NCBI GenBank assembly: GCA_040880585.1 | Contig: JBBDID010000003.1 | Location: 130,400 to 194,399 of the forward strand | Reading direction: 5' to 3' | DNA length: 64,000 nucleotides | DNA from: Paracrocinitomix sp040880585 | Lineage (GTDB): Bacteria; Bacteroidota; Bacteroidia; Flavobacteriales_D; Crocinitomicaceae | Part shown: positions 50,799 to 59,583 of the stretch, in pieces | Layout of the letters: each line of letters starts with the position of its first letter | Position numbering within the stretch: the first letter of the stretch is position 1 | Notes under the pieces: model-generated | What the model saw: only the letters and a program-made list of their open reading frames with translations | What the model was told of the DNA's origin: nothing | The model's database searches: none | Made by a program: the position numbers and the translations under genes

Positions 50799-53086
50799 AA
50801 ATGTTAAATAACACAAGAAATAATACCGGTCGATTTAAATTTAATCACTTACTGTTGTTTATATGCATTGCTATACCTGCTTTTTCATTTTCTCAGTCGG
50901 ATAGTGAAGTTGTATCAACTCAGTCAGATGAAGCGTTACTTATATTATCGGATTCTTTATGGCTGTTCAAAGAAGGAGACGAACAAAAGTTTGGAGATGC
51001 GGATTATAATGACTCAGACTGGGATACTACAGTTTCATATTTGTTTCCGGATGCTAAAGATCTACCATCCCTGGATGGAATCGTGTGGTTTCGGAAACAT
51101 TTTACAGTTCCTTTAGCATACCGAAATACGGTTGTGGCGGTGACAATGAATCAAGCCGGGGCGTCAGAGCTTTATTTGGATGGTAAACTGATCCGTAAAA
51201 ATGGGAATCCATCAAATGATCCTGAGAAAGAAGAAGTGTACAATCCCAATATGACACCAATTCCTATATACCTTGATAGTTCGGCATCTCATGTAATTGC
51301 ATTAAGATATTCAAACCTCAATGACCCTGCATTTACCAGTGGAAGAAACGGTGCCGGTTTCAGGATGGTGGTTGGAGATTATGACGCCCTCACAAAAGAG
51401 TTAATAGATAGTCGGTTAACAGCAACCGTTGTTCTCATGTTTCTGGGTACATTCTTTCTGACACTTGCTTTTTTACACTTGATTATCTACTTATTTTATC
51501 GAAAGAAAAGAAACAATTTGTTTTACGCTCTTTTTATGTTCTCTTCAGCGGCTTTCTGTTATATCCCGCAGTTTGCAATGAATAGCAATGACCCCTCCTA
51601 TTCATCCTTCCTCATTTCATTTTTAAAGTTTGTTGTACCGTTTTTCATGATGAGTTTTCTGTCACTGTTGTATGCGCTGTTTTATAAAAAAATGCCTAAA
51701 ATATTTTGGGTATTCCTTTCTATCGTAGTACTGACTATAGTGTTGTTGTTTGCACAATCTGAGGTAGGAGTGATCTTATCTATTTTGTTTTCACTTGGCG
51801 TATATATAGAGTCATTCAGAGTGAGTGTAGTAGCGATAAGAAGAAAGAAAAGAGGAGCCTGGATTGTTGGTGGTGGTGTTCTATTTCTTTTGTTGACGAT
51901 TTTTGGTTTTATACTGTCAGCTATTATTGCAGGTAATAATATTCAAGTGAGTAGTTCAACTGCTTTAGGAATTGTTTTAATTCTTCTGCTTGTCTTAGCA
52001 GTGTTGAGTTTGCCGTTTTCAATGTCGGTTTTTTTAGCATGGGATATATCCAAAACAAATGTGGAACTGGAGAAAAAGCTGGTTGAGGTAAAAGAATTAT
52101 CTGAAAAAACGATTCGGCAAGAACAAGAGAAAAAGAAAATAATAGAGGGACAAAAAGAAAAACTGGAAATTGAAGTCAAAGAAAGGACAAAAGAAATCGT
52201 TGAACAAAAAGAAAAAATCGAAGAAGCCCATCAGGAGATTAAAGATAGTATTGCTTATGCCAAGCGGATACAGACAGCAATTCTTCCTCCTGACAGCTAT
52301 GTTGAAGAGAGATTACCTGAGAATTTTGTTTTCTACAAACCAAAAGATGTTGTAGCGGGAGATTTTTATTGGGTGGAGCCCATCACTAAAGTTTCGGGCT
52401 CAAAAGGAGCAAATAAAACTAACTCTCTCCCTTTTGGGAAGCGGGAGGGGGACATAGTTTTATTCGCTGCTGCAGATTGCACAGGACACGGGGTTCCGGG
52501 AGCTATGATTTCTGTGATTTGCAATAATGCGCTAAACCGTGCAGTAAGAGAATTTAATTTAACTGATCCGGCAAAGGTATTGGACAAAACCCGTGAAATA
52601 GTATTAAAAGAATTTGAAAAATCCGAAGAAGAGGTGAATGATGGGATGGACATTGCGCTTTGCAGTTTGAGCTTTGATTCAAACTCAAACGGTGTTGTTG
52701 GCACTTCGACTCCGCTCAGTGCCCGTTTAAAATACGCCGGGGCACATAATCCGCTATGGATTATAAGAAAAGGGAGTGATGAAATAGAAGAGATCAAGGC
52801 AAGTAAACAGCCAATCGGTAAATTTAAATATGCTGAACCATTTGTTTCACACGAAATTAACTTGAGTTCAGGTGATTCTATTTATATCTTTTCAGACGGA
52901 TTTTCAGATCAGTTCGGTGGGGAAAAAGGAAAAAAATATAAAGCGAAAAATTTTAAGAAATTATTATTGTCAGTAAAAGACAAGCCAATGTCTGAACAAA
53001 AAGAATTAATCGATCAGGAATTTGAAGCATGGAAAGGAAATTTAGAACAATTGGATGACGTTTGCGTGATTGGGGTGCGCATGTAA
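50795..53086 (+). CDS. membrane SpoIIE-type (PP2C) Ser/Thr phosphatase
   Basis: A 763-residue sensor phosphatase. It has a signal peptide (AFSFS), a jelly-roll sensor of the 7TMR-DISM type (about 40-200), seven or so membrane segments (about 205-425), a coiled coil (about 430-485) and a SpoIIE/PP2C domain with VAGDFYWVE, AAADCTGHGVPGAM, DGMDIALC and FSDGFSDQFGG. Such proteins act in anti-sigma/anti-anti-sigma partner switching. Two insertions in the catalytic domain are unusual: KVSGSKGANKTNSLPFGKRE after WVEPIT, and GVVGTSTPLSAR, which is encoded by an interspersed 20-mer repeat (52702-52721). Confidence 0.85.
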   Translation: MKMLNNTRNNTGRFKFNHLLLFICIAIPAFSFSQSDSEVVSTQSDEALLILSDSLWLFKEGDEQKFGDADYNDSDWDTTVSYLFPDAKDLPSLDGIVWFRKHFTVPLAYRNTVVAVTMNQAGASELYLDGKLIRKNGNPSNDPEKEEVYNPNMTPIPIYLDSSASHVIALRYSNLNDPAFTSGRNGAGFRMVVGDYDALTKELIDSRLTATVVLMFLGTFFLTLAFLHLIIYLFYRKKRNNLFYALFMFSSAAFCYIPQFAMNSNDPSYSSFLISFLKFVVPFFMMSFLSLLYALFYKKMPKIFWVFLSIVVLTIVLLFAQSEVGVILSILFSLGVYIESFRVSVVAIRRKKRGAWIVGGGVLFLLLTIFGFILSAIIAGNNIQVSSSTALGIVLILLLVLAVLSLPFSMSVFLAWDISKTNVELEKKLVEVKELSEKTIRQEQEKKKIIEGQKEKLEIEVKERTKEIVEQKEKIEEAHQEIKDSIAYAKRIQTAILPPDSYVEERLPENFVFYKPKDVVAGDFYWVEPITKVSGSKGANKTNSLPFGKREGDIVLFAAADCTGHGVPGAMISVICNNALNRAVREFNLTDPAKVLDKTREIVLKEFEKSEEEVNDGMDIALCSLSFDSNSNGVVGTSTPLSARLKYAGAHNPLWIIRKGSDEIEEIKASKQPIGKFKYAEPFVSHEINLSSGDSIYIFSDGFSDQFGGEKGKKYKAKNFKKLLLSVKDKPMSEQKELIDQEFEAWKGNLEQLDDVCVIGVRM
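52702..52721. repeat. interspersed 20-mer (one change), inside the phosphatase gene
   Basis: CACTTCGACTCCGCTCAGTG is the reverse complement of the 20-mer at 26912 and 53247 with one base changed. It adds TSTPLSAR in frame, between two conserved segments of the PP2C domain. Confidence 0.7.
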
Positions 53087-53169
53087 TGCGTGCCTCAATC
53101 AAGACAAACGACTTCATCCCGATTGATATTTTCAAGGAAGCGAAGCGACTGTAGAAAATACTTATCGGG

Positions 53170-53205
53170 ATGGATGACGTCTGCGTAATTGGGGTGAGAG
53201 TATAA
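53170..53205 (+). pseudogene. second remnant of a SpoIIE-type phosphatase C-terminus
   Basis: ATGGATGACGTCTGCGTAAT and on to TAA encodes MDDVCVIGVRV, matching the final residues of the intact phosphatase (DDVCVIGVRM). It lies 84 bases after that gene's stop codon. Confidence 0.65.
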
Positions 53206-53455
53206 ACTCGAACACCAATTTAAGCAGTTTACCACGAGCGCTGCTGCACTGAGCGAAGTCGAAGTGACAGCCGAGTGGTAATAGGAGTCCGACTTTAGCC
53301 GTCCCCGTGATGACAGCATCCCGCTACTGTGGTTTTGTGTTATTGGAATACGGTCGTAAACCGTACACGAAGAACGACTTTATTCTAATAGCTATCAGGA
53401 TTTAAGTGATTGCAAAAAATGAAAAATAATTGCTTGTTAAACTATTATTTTTAAC
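53206..53455. other. gene-free spacer with an interspersed repeat
   Basis: The 20-mer CACTGAGCGAAGTCGAAGTG is at 53247-53266. The remainder is AT-rich with no convincing gene. Confidence 0.5.
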
Positions 53456-53767
53456 GATTCTCCGCAATGATACCACCATTTATTTTTAATGCTATTGGAC
53501 GTGCTGATTTCCACAAGTTCCTGCCCCGTAGAAAGCGGATTAGCCTGCTACGCACAGTTGGTGTATGGAGCCTGGCTGAACAGAGCGGCTCACGCATAGC
53601 GGGAAAGCTACTGTACCGCCCTGGCGAAACACCAAATGAAGTGGCAGTTAGCAGCTGTATACGGATTATAGCCACTGTAGCAAATCCTTTAGCGAAAGTG
53701 GCGAGGCAGCCAAAAAATAGTATTTAAACTGATTTTTTATCAATTACTGGTATCATTGCGGAGAATC
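53456..53767. mobile_element. MITE-like element, copy 3
   Basis: GATTCTCCGCAATGATACCA at the left and TGGTATCATTGCGGAGAATC at the right enclose about 270 bases. The interior shares CACAAGTTC, CCCGTAGAAAGCGGATTAGC, GCACAGTTGGT and GGCGAGGCAGCC with copy 4, and has no gene. Confidence 0.85.
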
Positions 53768-53769
53768 AT

Positions 53770-53821
53770 TTAACCCCCATTATTCATGAACTCTTGTACA
53801 CCATACTGTTTTGGCGGTTAA
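53770..53821. repeat. small palindromic element with TTAACC/GGCGGTTAA ends
   Basis: A 52-bp relative of 2192-2251, lying directly after MITE copy 3. Its right end contains the TAA stop of the DHCR24-like gene (53818-53820). Confidence 0.65.
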
Positions 53822-55404
53822 TTTGTTTTTTTAACTTTCAGCTTTTTATACTCAGACGGAGCAATTCGGGATTTACTTGACAGTTTATCATAAACATTGG
53901 GAAACGCTTCCTGAGCCAAAGAAATTTTATTTCTGAGCTTGTCATAATAACTGTGATCAAACATCTTTCTAAAATCTTCACGTGATAAAAACGTTTTAGC
54001 ATACAAGGCTTGATATCCATCATTTTCTACGACAAACTTCTCACATTTTTTAAGGGCTTCATTACCGTCAAATTCTTCAATATTTCCAATACCATAAGCA
54101 CCGATATCTACAAACATTTCATCTTTGCTTCCATCCGGTTTTTTATATGGGTGGATCATTCCCAGTTCATTTTCATGATCGTATATCGCCATTGGACATA
54201 GCCAAAGCGGGTAAAGGTTAAAATACTCGTGAAAATGATCTAATGAAGCCTTTAGTTTTTCTATGGGAACAAGCATATCCTGGGTGACACTGTGTTTTTC
54301 TCTAAGCCGTCGTGTGGTTTCAGTTTCAAAATATTTCATCAGTGATAACTGAGGGGGCATGGCCCAGCCAAACAAAAAGCGGTGTAGGGGGTGATTACCA
54401 AACGGAATCACGTGATCCATCATCCAGAATAAACTTCGGGTATGTCGGTGATAATATTGTCTTAAAGGAATGTATTCTACCGTATCCTTAGCTGAGTTCA
54501 ATATTTTTTCAACATGCGTGTAAAACCAGGGTTTGTACCATCTTCGAATGGGATTTCGTTTACCATCATCTCCTTTTTTGTCTACCATATCACCAATTAG
54601 CAAGACAGACCTGTCTTTATCAAAAACGATTCCTTCAACAAAATCATGTGGTTCTTTTTTACGACTTTCTTCTTCAAATTTTTTGATTAATTGCTCTTGT
54701 GATTCAATGGGGATATACTGTAAACGCACATATTTTTTTGCCGGAAGCATCTTGAGTTCAACAGCTACCAAAAAACCTAAGGTTCCATATGACCAGGGAA
54801 TCATAGCAAACAAGTCTGAATTTTCATCCTTACTGCATTTCTTCAGTTCGCCATCTGGTGTAATTATCTCAAATGATTCACAGATGTACTGAAACAATCC
54901 ATATTTATGACTTGATGTTTCAATGCCAAAACCGTTCACCAAGCCGCCTACGGTCAAGTCATCTAATTCAGGTAAAACGGCAATTGTCCATCCTCTGGGA
55001 TTCAAAGCAGATGTTAATTGGCCCATACTCACTTGCGGTTCTACTCTGACTGTTTGCTTTTCTTCATTGATCTCCAGAATGTCATTCATATTCAGATGGA
55101 TCTTACGGTTGGTTTTTTTGTAAGCAGGCACTAACTCACTCATACTAAACCAACCTGATCTACCAGTAGTGAGTTGTTCTTGACAACCATTCTCTTTCCA
55201 ATCTTTTAGTTGGTTTCGGACTTTTTGGACGCGTTTATCGTGTTTTTTTGGAGCACTTCTCAGCCAGAAAGATATTTTTCTTTTACTTTTTAAATAGCTC
55301 TCAAAACAAACTGAAATGGGAATTAAAATTAGCGTAGCAAAGGTACCTCTGTATTTGGTTAAGAGAATTTCAACCCATCCTTTTTTTTTCTCCCTAGTAG
55401 CCAT
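53818..55404 (-). CDS. DHCR24-like (delta24-sterol reductase) FAD oxidoreductase
   Basis: A 528-residue membrane-anchored flavoprotein strongly resembling animal DHCR24, which reduces the C24 double bond of sterol side chains. A membrane segment lies near residues 20-38. The FAD-binding PCMH domain shows MNDILEI, VRVEPQVSMGQLTSAL, PELDDLTVGGLVNGFGIE (145-162) and SSHKYGLFQ (164-172). NSDLFAMIPWSYGTLGFLVA, YYKPWF-like RWYKPWFYTHVE, EYIPLRQYYHRHTRSLFW, DMLVP and FVDIGAYG follow in the order of the animal protein. It stands alone, with no squalene cyclase or sterol gene nearby, so its natural substrate in this organism is open. Confidence 0.85.
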   Translation of the reverse strand: MATREKKKGWVEILLTKYRGTFATLILIPISVCFESYLKSKRKISFWLRSAPKKHDKRVQKVRNQLKDWKENGCQEQLTTGRSGWFSMSELVPAYKKTNRKIHLNMNDILEINEEKQTVRVEPQVSMGQLTSALNPRGWTIAVLPELDDLTVGGLVNGFGIETSSHKYGLFQYICESFEIITPDGELKKCSKDENSDLFAMIPWSYGTLGFLVAVELKMLPAKKYVRLQYIPIESQEQLIKKFEEESRKKEPHDFVEGIVFDKDRSVLLIGDMVDKKGDDGKRNPIRRWYKPWFYTHVEKILNSAKDTVEYIPLRQYYHRHTRSLFWMMDHVIPFGNHPLHRFLFGWAMPPQLSLMKYFETETTRRLREKHSVTQDMLVPIEKLKASLDHFHEYFNLYPLWLCPMAIYDHENELGMIHPYKKPDGSKDEMFVDIGAYGIGNIEEFDGNEALKKCEKFVVENDGYQALYAKTFLSREDFRKMFDHSYYDKLRNKISLAQEAFPNVYDKLSSKSRIAPSEYKKLKVKKTN

Positions 55405-55446
55405 ATAATGAAGTATTTTTTAGATCAGTTGTGAGATGAAAAAACG

Positions 55447-56274
55447 CTAATAATCGTGAAGAATTAAGAGCGGCATTTCAGCTAATCGGGACATTTCTTT
55501 GGTCAGGCTTTGTTGTGTAAAGCGTTGAAAAATATTTTGTTTCCGAGCTAGAAGAACCAGTAAGCTTCTACCGTGCGCATCTACAAACTTCCGTATACCT
55601 TTTTTTACGTCTTCATTTTTCAAATGATGAAATTCGTGGGGAATGGATGAGAAAATATCTTCTAATTGCTCACCGGCCTCCTCTTCTTTTTTCGTCATAT
55701 CTTCTTGAGGTTTTTTGACATTTATTACCATTACCGGAACCTTGTGATATTTTGCGATACCAATGAGTGGTTTTATTTGTTCAGGGTATTTAATTCTGTG
55801 CATATCACTAGCAAAAATCAACCCCCCTTCACCCGGTGTAAACTTGCGATCTACCGGAACTGCTAACACCGGACATTCAATCTTATCGATAAGTTCGTAT
55901 GTTTTTGCCCTTAACATAGCTGCTTCAAAATTATATTTTGATCGATTGCCGATCACCACGTAGTTCGCTTTCAAATCCTTTACCGCATCATTTATCGCTG
56001 AAGCCAGTAAGCCATAAGTTGAATGAATACGAATAGTTAAGTTTTTATCAGGAAATGCTGCTCGTAAAAGCTGTTCTTCCTTTCTTAAATGTTTGGTTCC
56101 CCCTCTCTCTTGTAGTTCATCTACCGACAAAAAGCCATCATTTCCTGTTGGAGAATCAATATAGGTATTCATTATAATGTATTCAGTATTCTCATTTCCA
56201 AATAGATGAACAGCATAGTTCATGGCGTTACGCGTGCTTTCAGAAAAGTTTGTGGTCAATATTACCTTTATCAT
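55447..56274 (-). CDS. universal stress protein, tandem UspA
   Basis: A 275-residue protein with two UspA domains (MIKVILTTNFSESTRNAMNYA; YVVIGNRSKYNFEAAMLRAKTYELIDKIECPVLAVP; then GLIFASDMHRIKYPEQ and SLTKEMSRLAEMPLLILHD). It is closely related to the protein at 49713-50534, and both start with a T-N/D-F-S motif. It lies 42 bases upstream of the DHCR24-like gene on the same strand. Confidence 0.85.
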   Translation of the reverse strand: MIKVILTTNFSESTRNAMNYAVHLFGNENTEYIIMNTYIDSPTGNDGFLSVDELQERGGTKHLRKEEQLLRAAFPDKNLTIRIHSTYGLLASAINDAVKDLKANYVVIGNRSKYNFEAAMLRAKTYELIDKIECPVLAVPVDRKFTPGEGGLIFASDMHRIKYPEQIKPLIGIAKYHKVPVMVINVKKPQEDMTKKEEEAGEQLEDIFSSIPHEFHHLKNEDVKKGIRKFVDAHGRSLLVLLARKQNIFQRFTQQSLTKEMSRLAEMPLLILHDY

Positions 56275-56404
56275 GTTCGGACTTTTTACCTAAAATAATA
56301 CTTTCATTAAAATAACAATTGCATTTTAATGATAAGTTTTGCTAAATTGTGAAAAAGTAATCACATATTACTTGTATCAGAAACAGGTGTATTTCAAAAA
56401 AACA

Positions 56405-56920
56405 CTAAACCAATTCAATTTTTTTGATAAGTAAATTGAATTCTTGCGCTTTTTTACTGGAAAACAGGAAACCAATTTCTTCTATTTGTTCTCCCTTGTA
56501 ATTAGGCAAATCTAAATTTTCACCTCTGTAACGAGGGTGGAAATGATGTAGGTCAAGATGGATGGTTTCCCAATCGCCACTGGTCTGAAAATAATGGACA
56601 TAAGAAAACGAACTGGCGGCAACACTTTTTATCCTTAACATATATCGATTTCCATCTCCTTTTACGTGAAGAAGCAACTGATTTTTACCAGCAATATTCA
56701 TAGCATCTAGTTCAGTATGAACAGAACAAAATCCACCATCATTTTCGAGAGAAATTTTACCCGAAAAATAAGCATATTGGTTTTTATTTACCTTAAAATT
56801 GCTTTTAGATTCCCCCCCCATGATTACGTCATCTACAACTCTCCAGTTATTGAGGTGGTCAGCTGAAGTAAAATCTACTAAATTTAAGGTGTCTGTTGGC
56901 ACAGATAGGGTTAATTTCAT
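56405..56920 (-). CDS. CIA30-family protein
   Basis: A 171-residue protein with the CIA30 galactose-binding-like fold: LVDFTSADHLNNWRVVDDVIMGG, then FSGKISLENDGGFCSV and GENLDLPNYKGEQIEEIGFLF. In mitochondria CIA30 helps assemble complex I; the bacterial role is not known. No signal peptide, so cytoplasmic. Confidence 0.85.
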   Translation of the reverse strand: MKLTLSVPTDTLNLVDFTSADHLNNWRVVDDVIMGGESKSNFKVNKNQYAYFSGKISLENDGGFCSVHTELDAMNIAGKNQLLLHVKGDGNRYMLRIKSVAASSFSYVHYFQTSGDWETIHLDLHHFHPRYRGENLDLPNYKGEQIEEIGFLFSSKKAQEFNLLIKKIELV

Positions 56921-57213
56921 TGCTTATGTTTTATGCTCTAATATCTATAACAGTTGTCGAAGCAATAAGTTCAATATTTTATTTGCGGAAAGTACGCATT
57001 TTTTTATTATTATAAACGTAGTTTTCTGTTTTAAGATGTTTGATTTTGAACAAATCAATTTATTGATACTAAAATAGCAATCACTACATTAGGGTACTTG
57101 TCAGTATTGACTTATTGGAAGTCTAACTTTATTTCCCCGGACATCAATGATTATTTTTAATAAAATAGGTAGATATCTGAATATATTAACCCATCCTTTT
57201 TTTGTTCTTGAAT
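56921..57213. other. gene-free spacer
   Basis: No gene is seen. AGCAATCACTACATTA near 57078 is a degraded form of the CAATCACCACACTA element end found at gmhA and recG. Confidence 0.4.
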
Positions 57214-57475
57214 GATTCTCCGCAATGATACCACCATTTATTTTTAATGCTTGTTGACTCTGTTGCTTTCTGCGAGTTCTGCCCCGTAGAAAGCGGATTA
57301 GCCTACTACGCACAGTTGGTATACTTGAGCTTAGTTGTACAGGGCGGCTCCCGCTTTAGAGGGAAAGCCACTGTACAACATAGCGAAATACCAAATGAAG
57401 TGGCAGCTAGCAGCTGTATACGGGTATAGCCACTGTAGCAAATTCTTTAGCGACAGTGGCGAGGCAGCCAAAAAA
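57214..57475. mobile_element. MITE-like element, copy 4, right end lost
   Basis: Begins GATTCTCCGCAATGATACCA and continues with CCCGTAGAAAGCGGATTAGC, GCACAGTTGGT and GGCGAGGCAGCC as in copy 3. The right inverted end is missing, and the similarity ends in an A-run after GGCAGCC. Confidence 0.75.
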
Positions 57476-57650
57476 AAACAGAACTAAAACGTAATAGCTT
57501 GAATTAAAATATACTGACTTAGGTGAATAATAAAAAGATGAGTTGGGTGAAGGAACTAAATTGTTAAAATCAAAAAAAAGTGAATCGACAGGATTATATT
57601 AATTAAAAAAATCAATAGCATTGTAAAAATTAATTTTGTAAATTAAGAAG

Positions 57651-57950
57651 ATGAATTACGTTAGTCTAGATGAAATTGAACAATTAGAGGTTGGGTTGTA
57701 TAATTCAATGCTCTGTGGTGATTTTGGTCTTGTGGGAGGCTCGAACCAAACATTAAGAGAAAATGTGATTGGATATCAATTCAGTGAGTCAAGAGATCCT
57801 GAAGATGATGAAGAGGAGGATGATGATTTTGATGATGACTTTGATGACGGCTTTGATGATGATGATTTTGACGAAGAATCATTTGAAGAAGAAGATTTGG
57901 ATTGGGATGAAGAAGAAGATGACGATTATAGCGAGATTGACGATTTTTAG
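57651..57950 (+). CDS. acidic Asp/Glu-rich protein
   Basis: A 99-residue protein. The first 50 residues are ordinary (MNYVSLDEIEQLEVGLYN; GGSNQTLREN), then about 48 residues are almost only Asp, Glu and Phe (DDDFDDDFDDGFDDDDFDE), ending DYSEIDDF. The tail could bind calcium or basic proteins, but this is a guess from composition. The gene sits in a repeat-rich area; low-complexity GATGAT runs could be expanded repeats. Confidence 0.6.
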   Translation: MNYVSLDEIEQLEVGLYNSMLCGDFGLVGGSNQTLRENVIGYQFSESRDPEDDEEEDDDFDDDFDDGFDDDDFDEESFEEEDLDWDEEEDDDYSEIDDF

Positions 57951-58177
57951 TTAATTTTTGACTTCAAGATTTTAAATATGAACCGGTCGGATTATTCTTT
58001 GACTCGGCTCGGTTCGCTCTATGTTTTTTTAATGATGGTGATGGTAAGCCGATAGTTCAATTATTGATCTGGCGGTGAATAACTTTCAAATTTGTGTTTT
58101 TAGAGATAATTTACAAGACAAAACGGTTTTTGTGAAGCGCTATGGTAAAAATGCGTTATAAATGAGTAGGTCTAAGC

Positions 58178-58948
58178 CTAAAAATTTTCAAATACGCCTA
58201 ATCCGAACAGGGCAAAATCATACTTTACCGGGTCAATCGGGTCAAGGATTCTAAGATTAGTATCCAATTCATTCAATGCTTTGGCATCATTCTGTTTTCT
58301 GTTCAATAATCCTAACTTGCGCGCAACATTACCAGAATGTACATCCAAAGGACATGATAAAATTGAAGATGGAATGGTCTGCCAGATACCGAAGTCAACA
58401 CCCCGTTTATCATTTCGAATCATCCAACGCAGATACATATTTATTTTTTTTGCGGCAGAACCTTTCATTGGGTCTCCAATATGCTTTTCTGTTCGGTTTT
58501 GATGCTCTAACGAAAAGAATATCTTTTTAAAATGGCTTATAGCGGGTTGAATGGAATGAGCAGTAGCATGTTTTGCAAATATCTGCTCCAGGCCTTCATG
58601 ATGAGTATAAATCTCCTTTAATGCGGTCACGAAATATTTAAGGTCTTCAGAGTTGAAAGTTCTGTGCACAAATCCATCCAGTTTTTCTAATTGGTTTGAA
58701 TTATGTTCCATCACAAAATCAAAAGGGGAGTTGCCCATCAACTGAATCATACGATTTGCATTCTTGATAATCGTCTTTCGGTTGCCCCAGGCAATGGTAG
58801 CGGTCAAAAAACCGCTAATCTCAATATTCTCCTTTCGGCTGAACTGATGAGGCACAGAAATCGGATCAGATTCAATAAATTTTAAATTGTTGTACTCTTG
58901 TACCTTTTCATCCAGAAAGTCTTTTATTTCAGCGTCTATTCTTTTCAT
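58178..58948 (-). CDS. TIGR02757 (DUF2400) family protein
   Basis: A 256-residue protein with the family hallmarks DPISVPHQFSRKENIEISGFL, ATIAWGNRKTIIKNANRMI, FNSEDLKYFV, MYLRWMIRNDKRGVDFGIW and CPLDVHSGNVARKLGLL. The family is widespread in Bacteroidota and proteobacteria and probably related to HhH DNA glycosylases, but its function is not established. Confidence 0.9.
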   Translation of the reverse strand: MKRIDAEIKDFLDEKVQEYNNLKFIESDPISVPHQFSRKENIEISGFLTATIAWGNRKTIIKNANRMIQLMGNSPFDFVMEHNSNQLEKLDGFVHRTFNSEDLKYFVTALKEIYTHHEGLEQIFAKHATAHSIQPAISHFKKIFFSLEHQNRTEKHIGDPMKGSAAKKINMYLRWMIRNDKRGVDFGIWQTIPSSILSCPLDVHSGNVARKLGLLNRKQNDAKALNELDTNLRILDPIDPVKYDFALFGLGVFENF

Positions 58949-59125
58949 TATAATTTATCCGTTAAAGAATAAAAAAATACCTGGATAACCATTAATTAAA
59001 GAGGAGTTAGTATCGGGGTTATTTTTTAGTGTAAAATTCATAAAAATATTGAGTTCTAGCTAATATAACAATAGAGTAGATTTTGTGTTTGTTTAACAAT
59101 ATAACAAGGTTCATTGACATCCAAC

Positions 59126-59146
59126 TGGTAAGATTACGGAGAATCA
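59126..59146. repeat. degraded right end of an IS1595-type element
   Basis: TGGTAAGATTACGGAGAATC differs at three positions from the right end of the MITE family. No left end is found within the 180 bases before it. Confidence 0.5.
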
Positions 59147-59195
59147 TTTTAATATTTCTATTCAAGTTTTATTTCAAATGATTTAGGTGTTGCAT

Positions 59196-59223
59196 AAAAA
59201 AAGACCCCACATATAGCGGAGCC
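59196..59223 (-). terminator. terminator after the GIY-YIG/tRNA-like unit
   Basis: On the minus strand GGCTCCGC, TATAT and GTGGGGTC pair along eight positions with G-U wobbles, followed by seven T residues. Confidence 0.6.
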
Positions 59224-59240
59224 TTACTTTTAATTGTTGT

Positions 59241-59302
59241 GGGCGATACTGTGGATTCGAACCAGTGACCCTCCCGACTATGTCGGGATGCTCTGAATCA
59301 AC
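59241..59302 (-). other. tRNA-like 3' half joined to the GIY-YIG gene end
   Basis: On the minus strand GAGCATCCCGACATAGTCGG leads into GGGTCACTGGTTCGAATCCA and CAGTATCGCCC. The T-arm and acceptor strand match the tRNA-Val at 59584, with a CA insertion, but the anticodon arm TCCCG-ACATAGT-CGGGA lacks U33 and the 5' half is missing. The nuclease's last codons (SIPT) and TAG lie in this anticodon arm. Confidence 0.7.
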
Positions 59303-59535
59303 TCTTCTATTTTCTTTCTTGATTTCCAGGACTTAACTTTTCGTTCAAATGCATAAGCTTGCTTTTTAGTCTCAAATACTTTTGCGAATTTTAATTCCCA
59401 ATCATCTGCTTTGCCTGTAAATCCTTTGTGGTTTGAATTATGCTTTCTTGTCCGTTCACTCAATTCATCTCCAGTATGGCCTACATAATATCGATCCAAC
59501 TCCTCTGAAAATAATATGTAACAATGATAATTCAC
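59278..59535 (-). CDS. GIY-YIG nuclease-like protein
   Basis: An 85-residue GIY-YIG protein: HCYILFSEELDRYYVGHTGD gives the paired Y-I...Y-V-G-H-T core, followed by SERTRKHN and the conserved WELKFAKVFETKKQAYAFERKVKSWKSRK with the acidic residue of the fold. It ends EELIQSIPT, where the last codons come from a tRNA-like sequence. Small GIY-YIG proteins of this type lie beside tRNA genes in many Bacteroidota; a homing-like behaviour is plausible. Confidence 0.85.
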   Translation of the reverse strand: MNYHCYILFSEELDRYYVGHTGDELSERTRKHNSNHKGFTGKADDWELKFAKVFETKKQAYAFERKVKSWKSRKKIEELIQSIPT

Positions 59536-59544
59536 GGCATAAAT

Positions 59545-59575
59545 AAATAAAGCCGGACACTTCGTATCCGGCTTT
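59545..59575 (-). terminator. terminator after tRNA-Val
   Basis: AGCCGGATACGAAGTGTCCG and GCT on the minus strand form a 7-bp stem (AGCCGGA/TCCGGCT), followed by TTTATTTATTTAT. Confidence 0.75.
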
Positions 59576-59583
59576 TTACTCGT

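Noticed and set aside
59241..59302. Functional tRNA
   Set aside because: It has no 5' half, an anticodon loop without U33 and an insertion before the acceptor strand.
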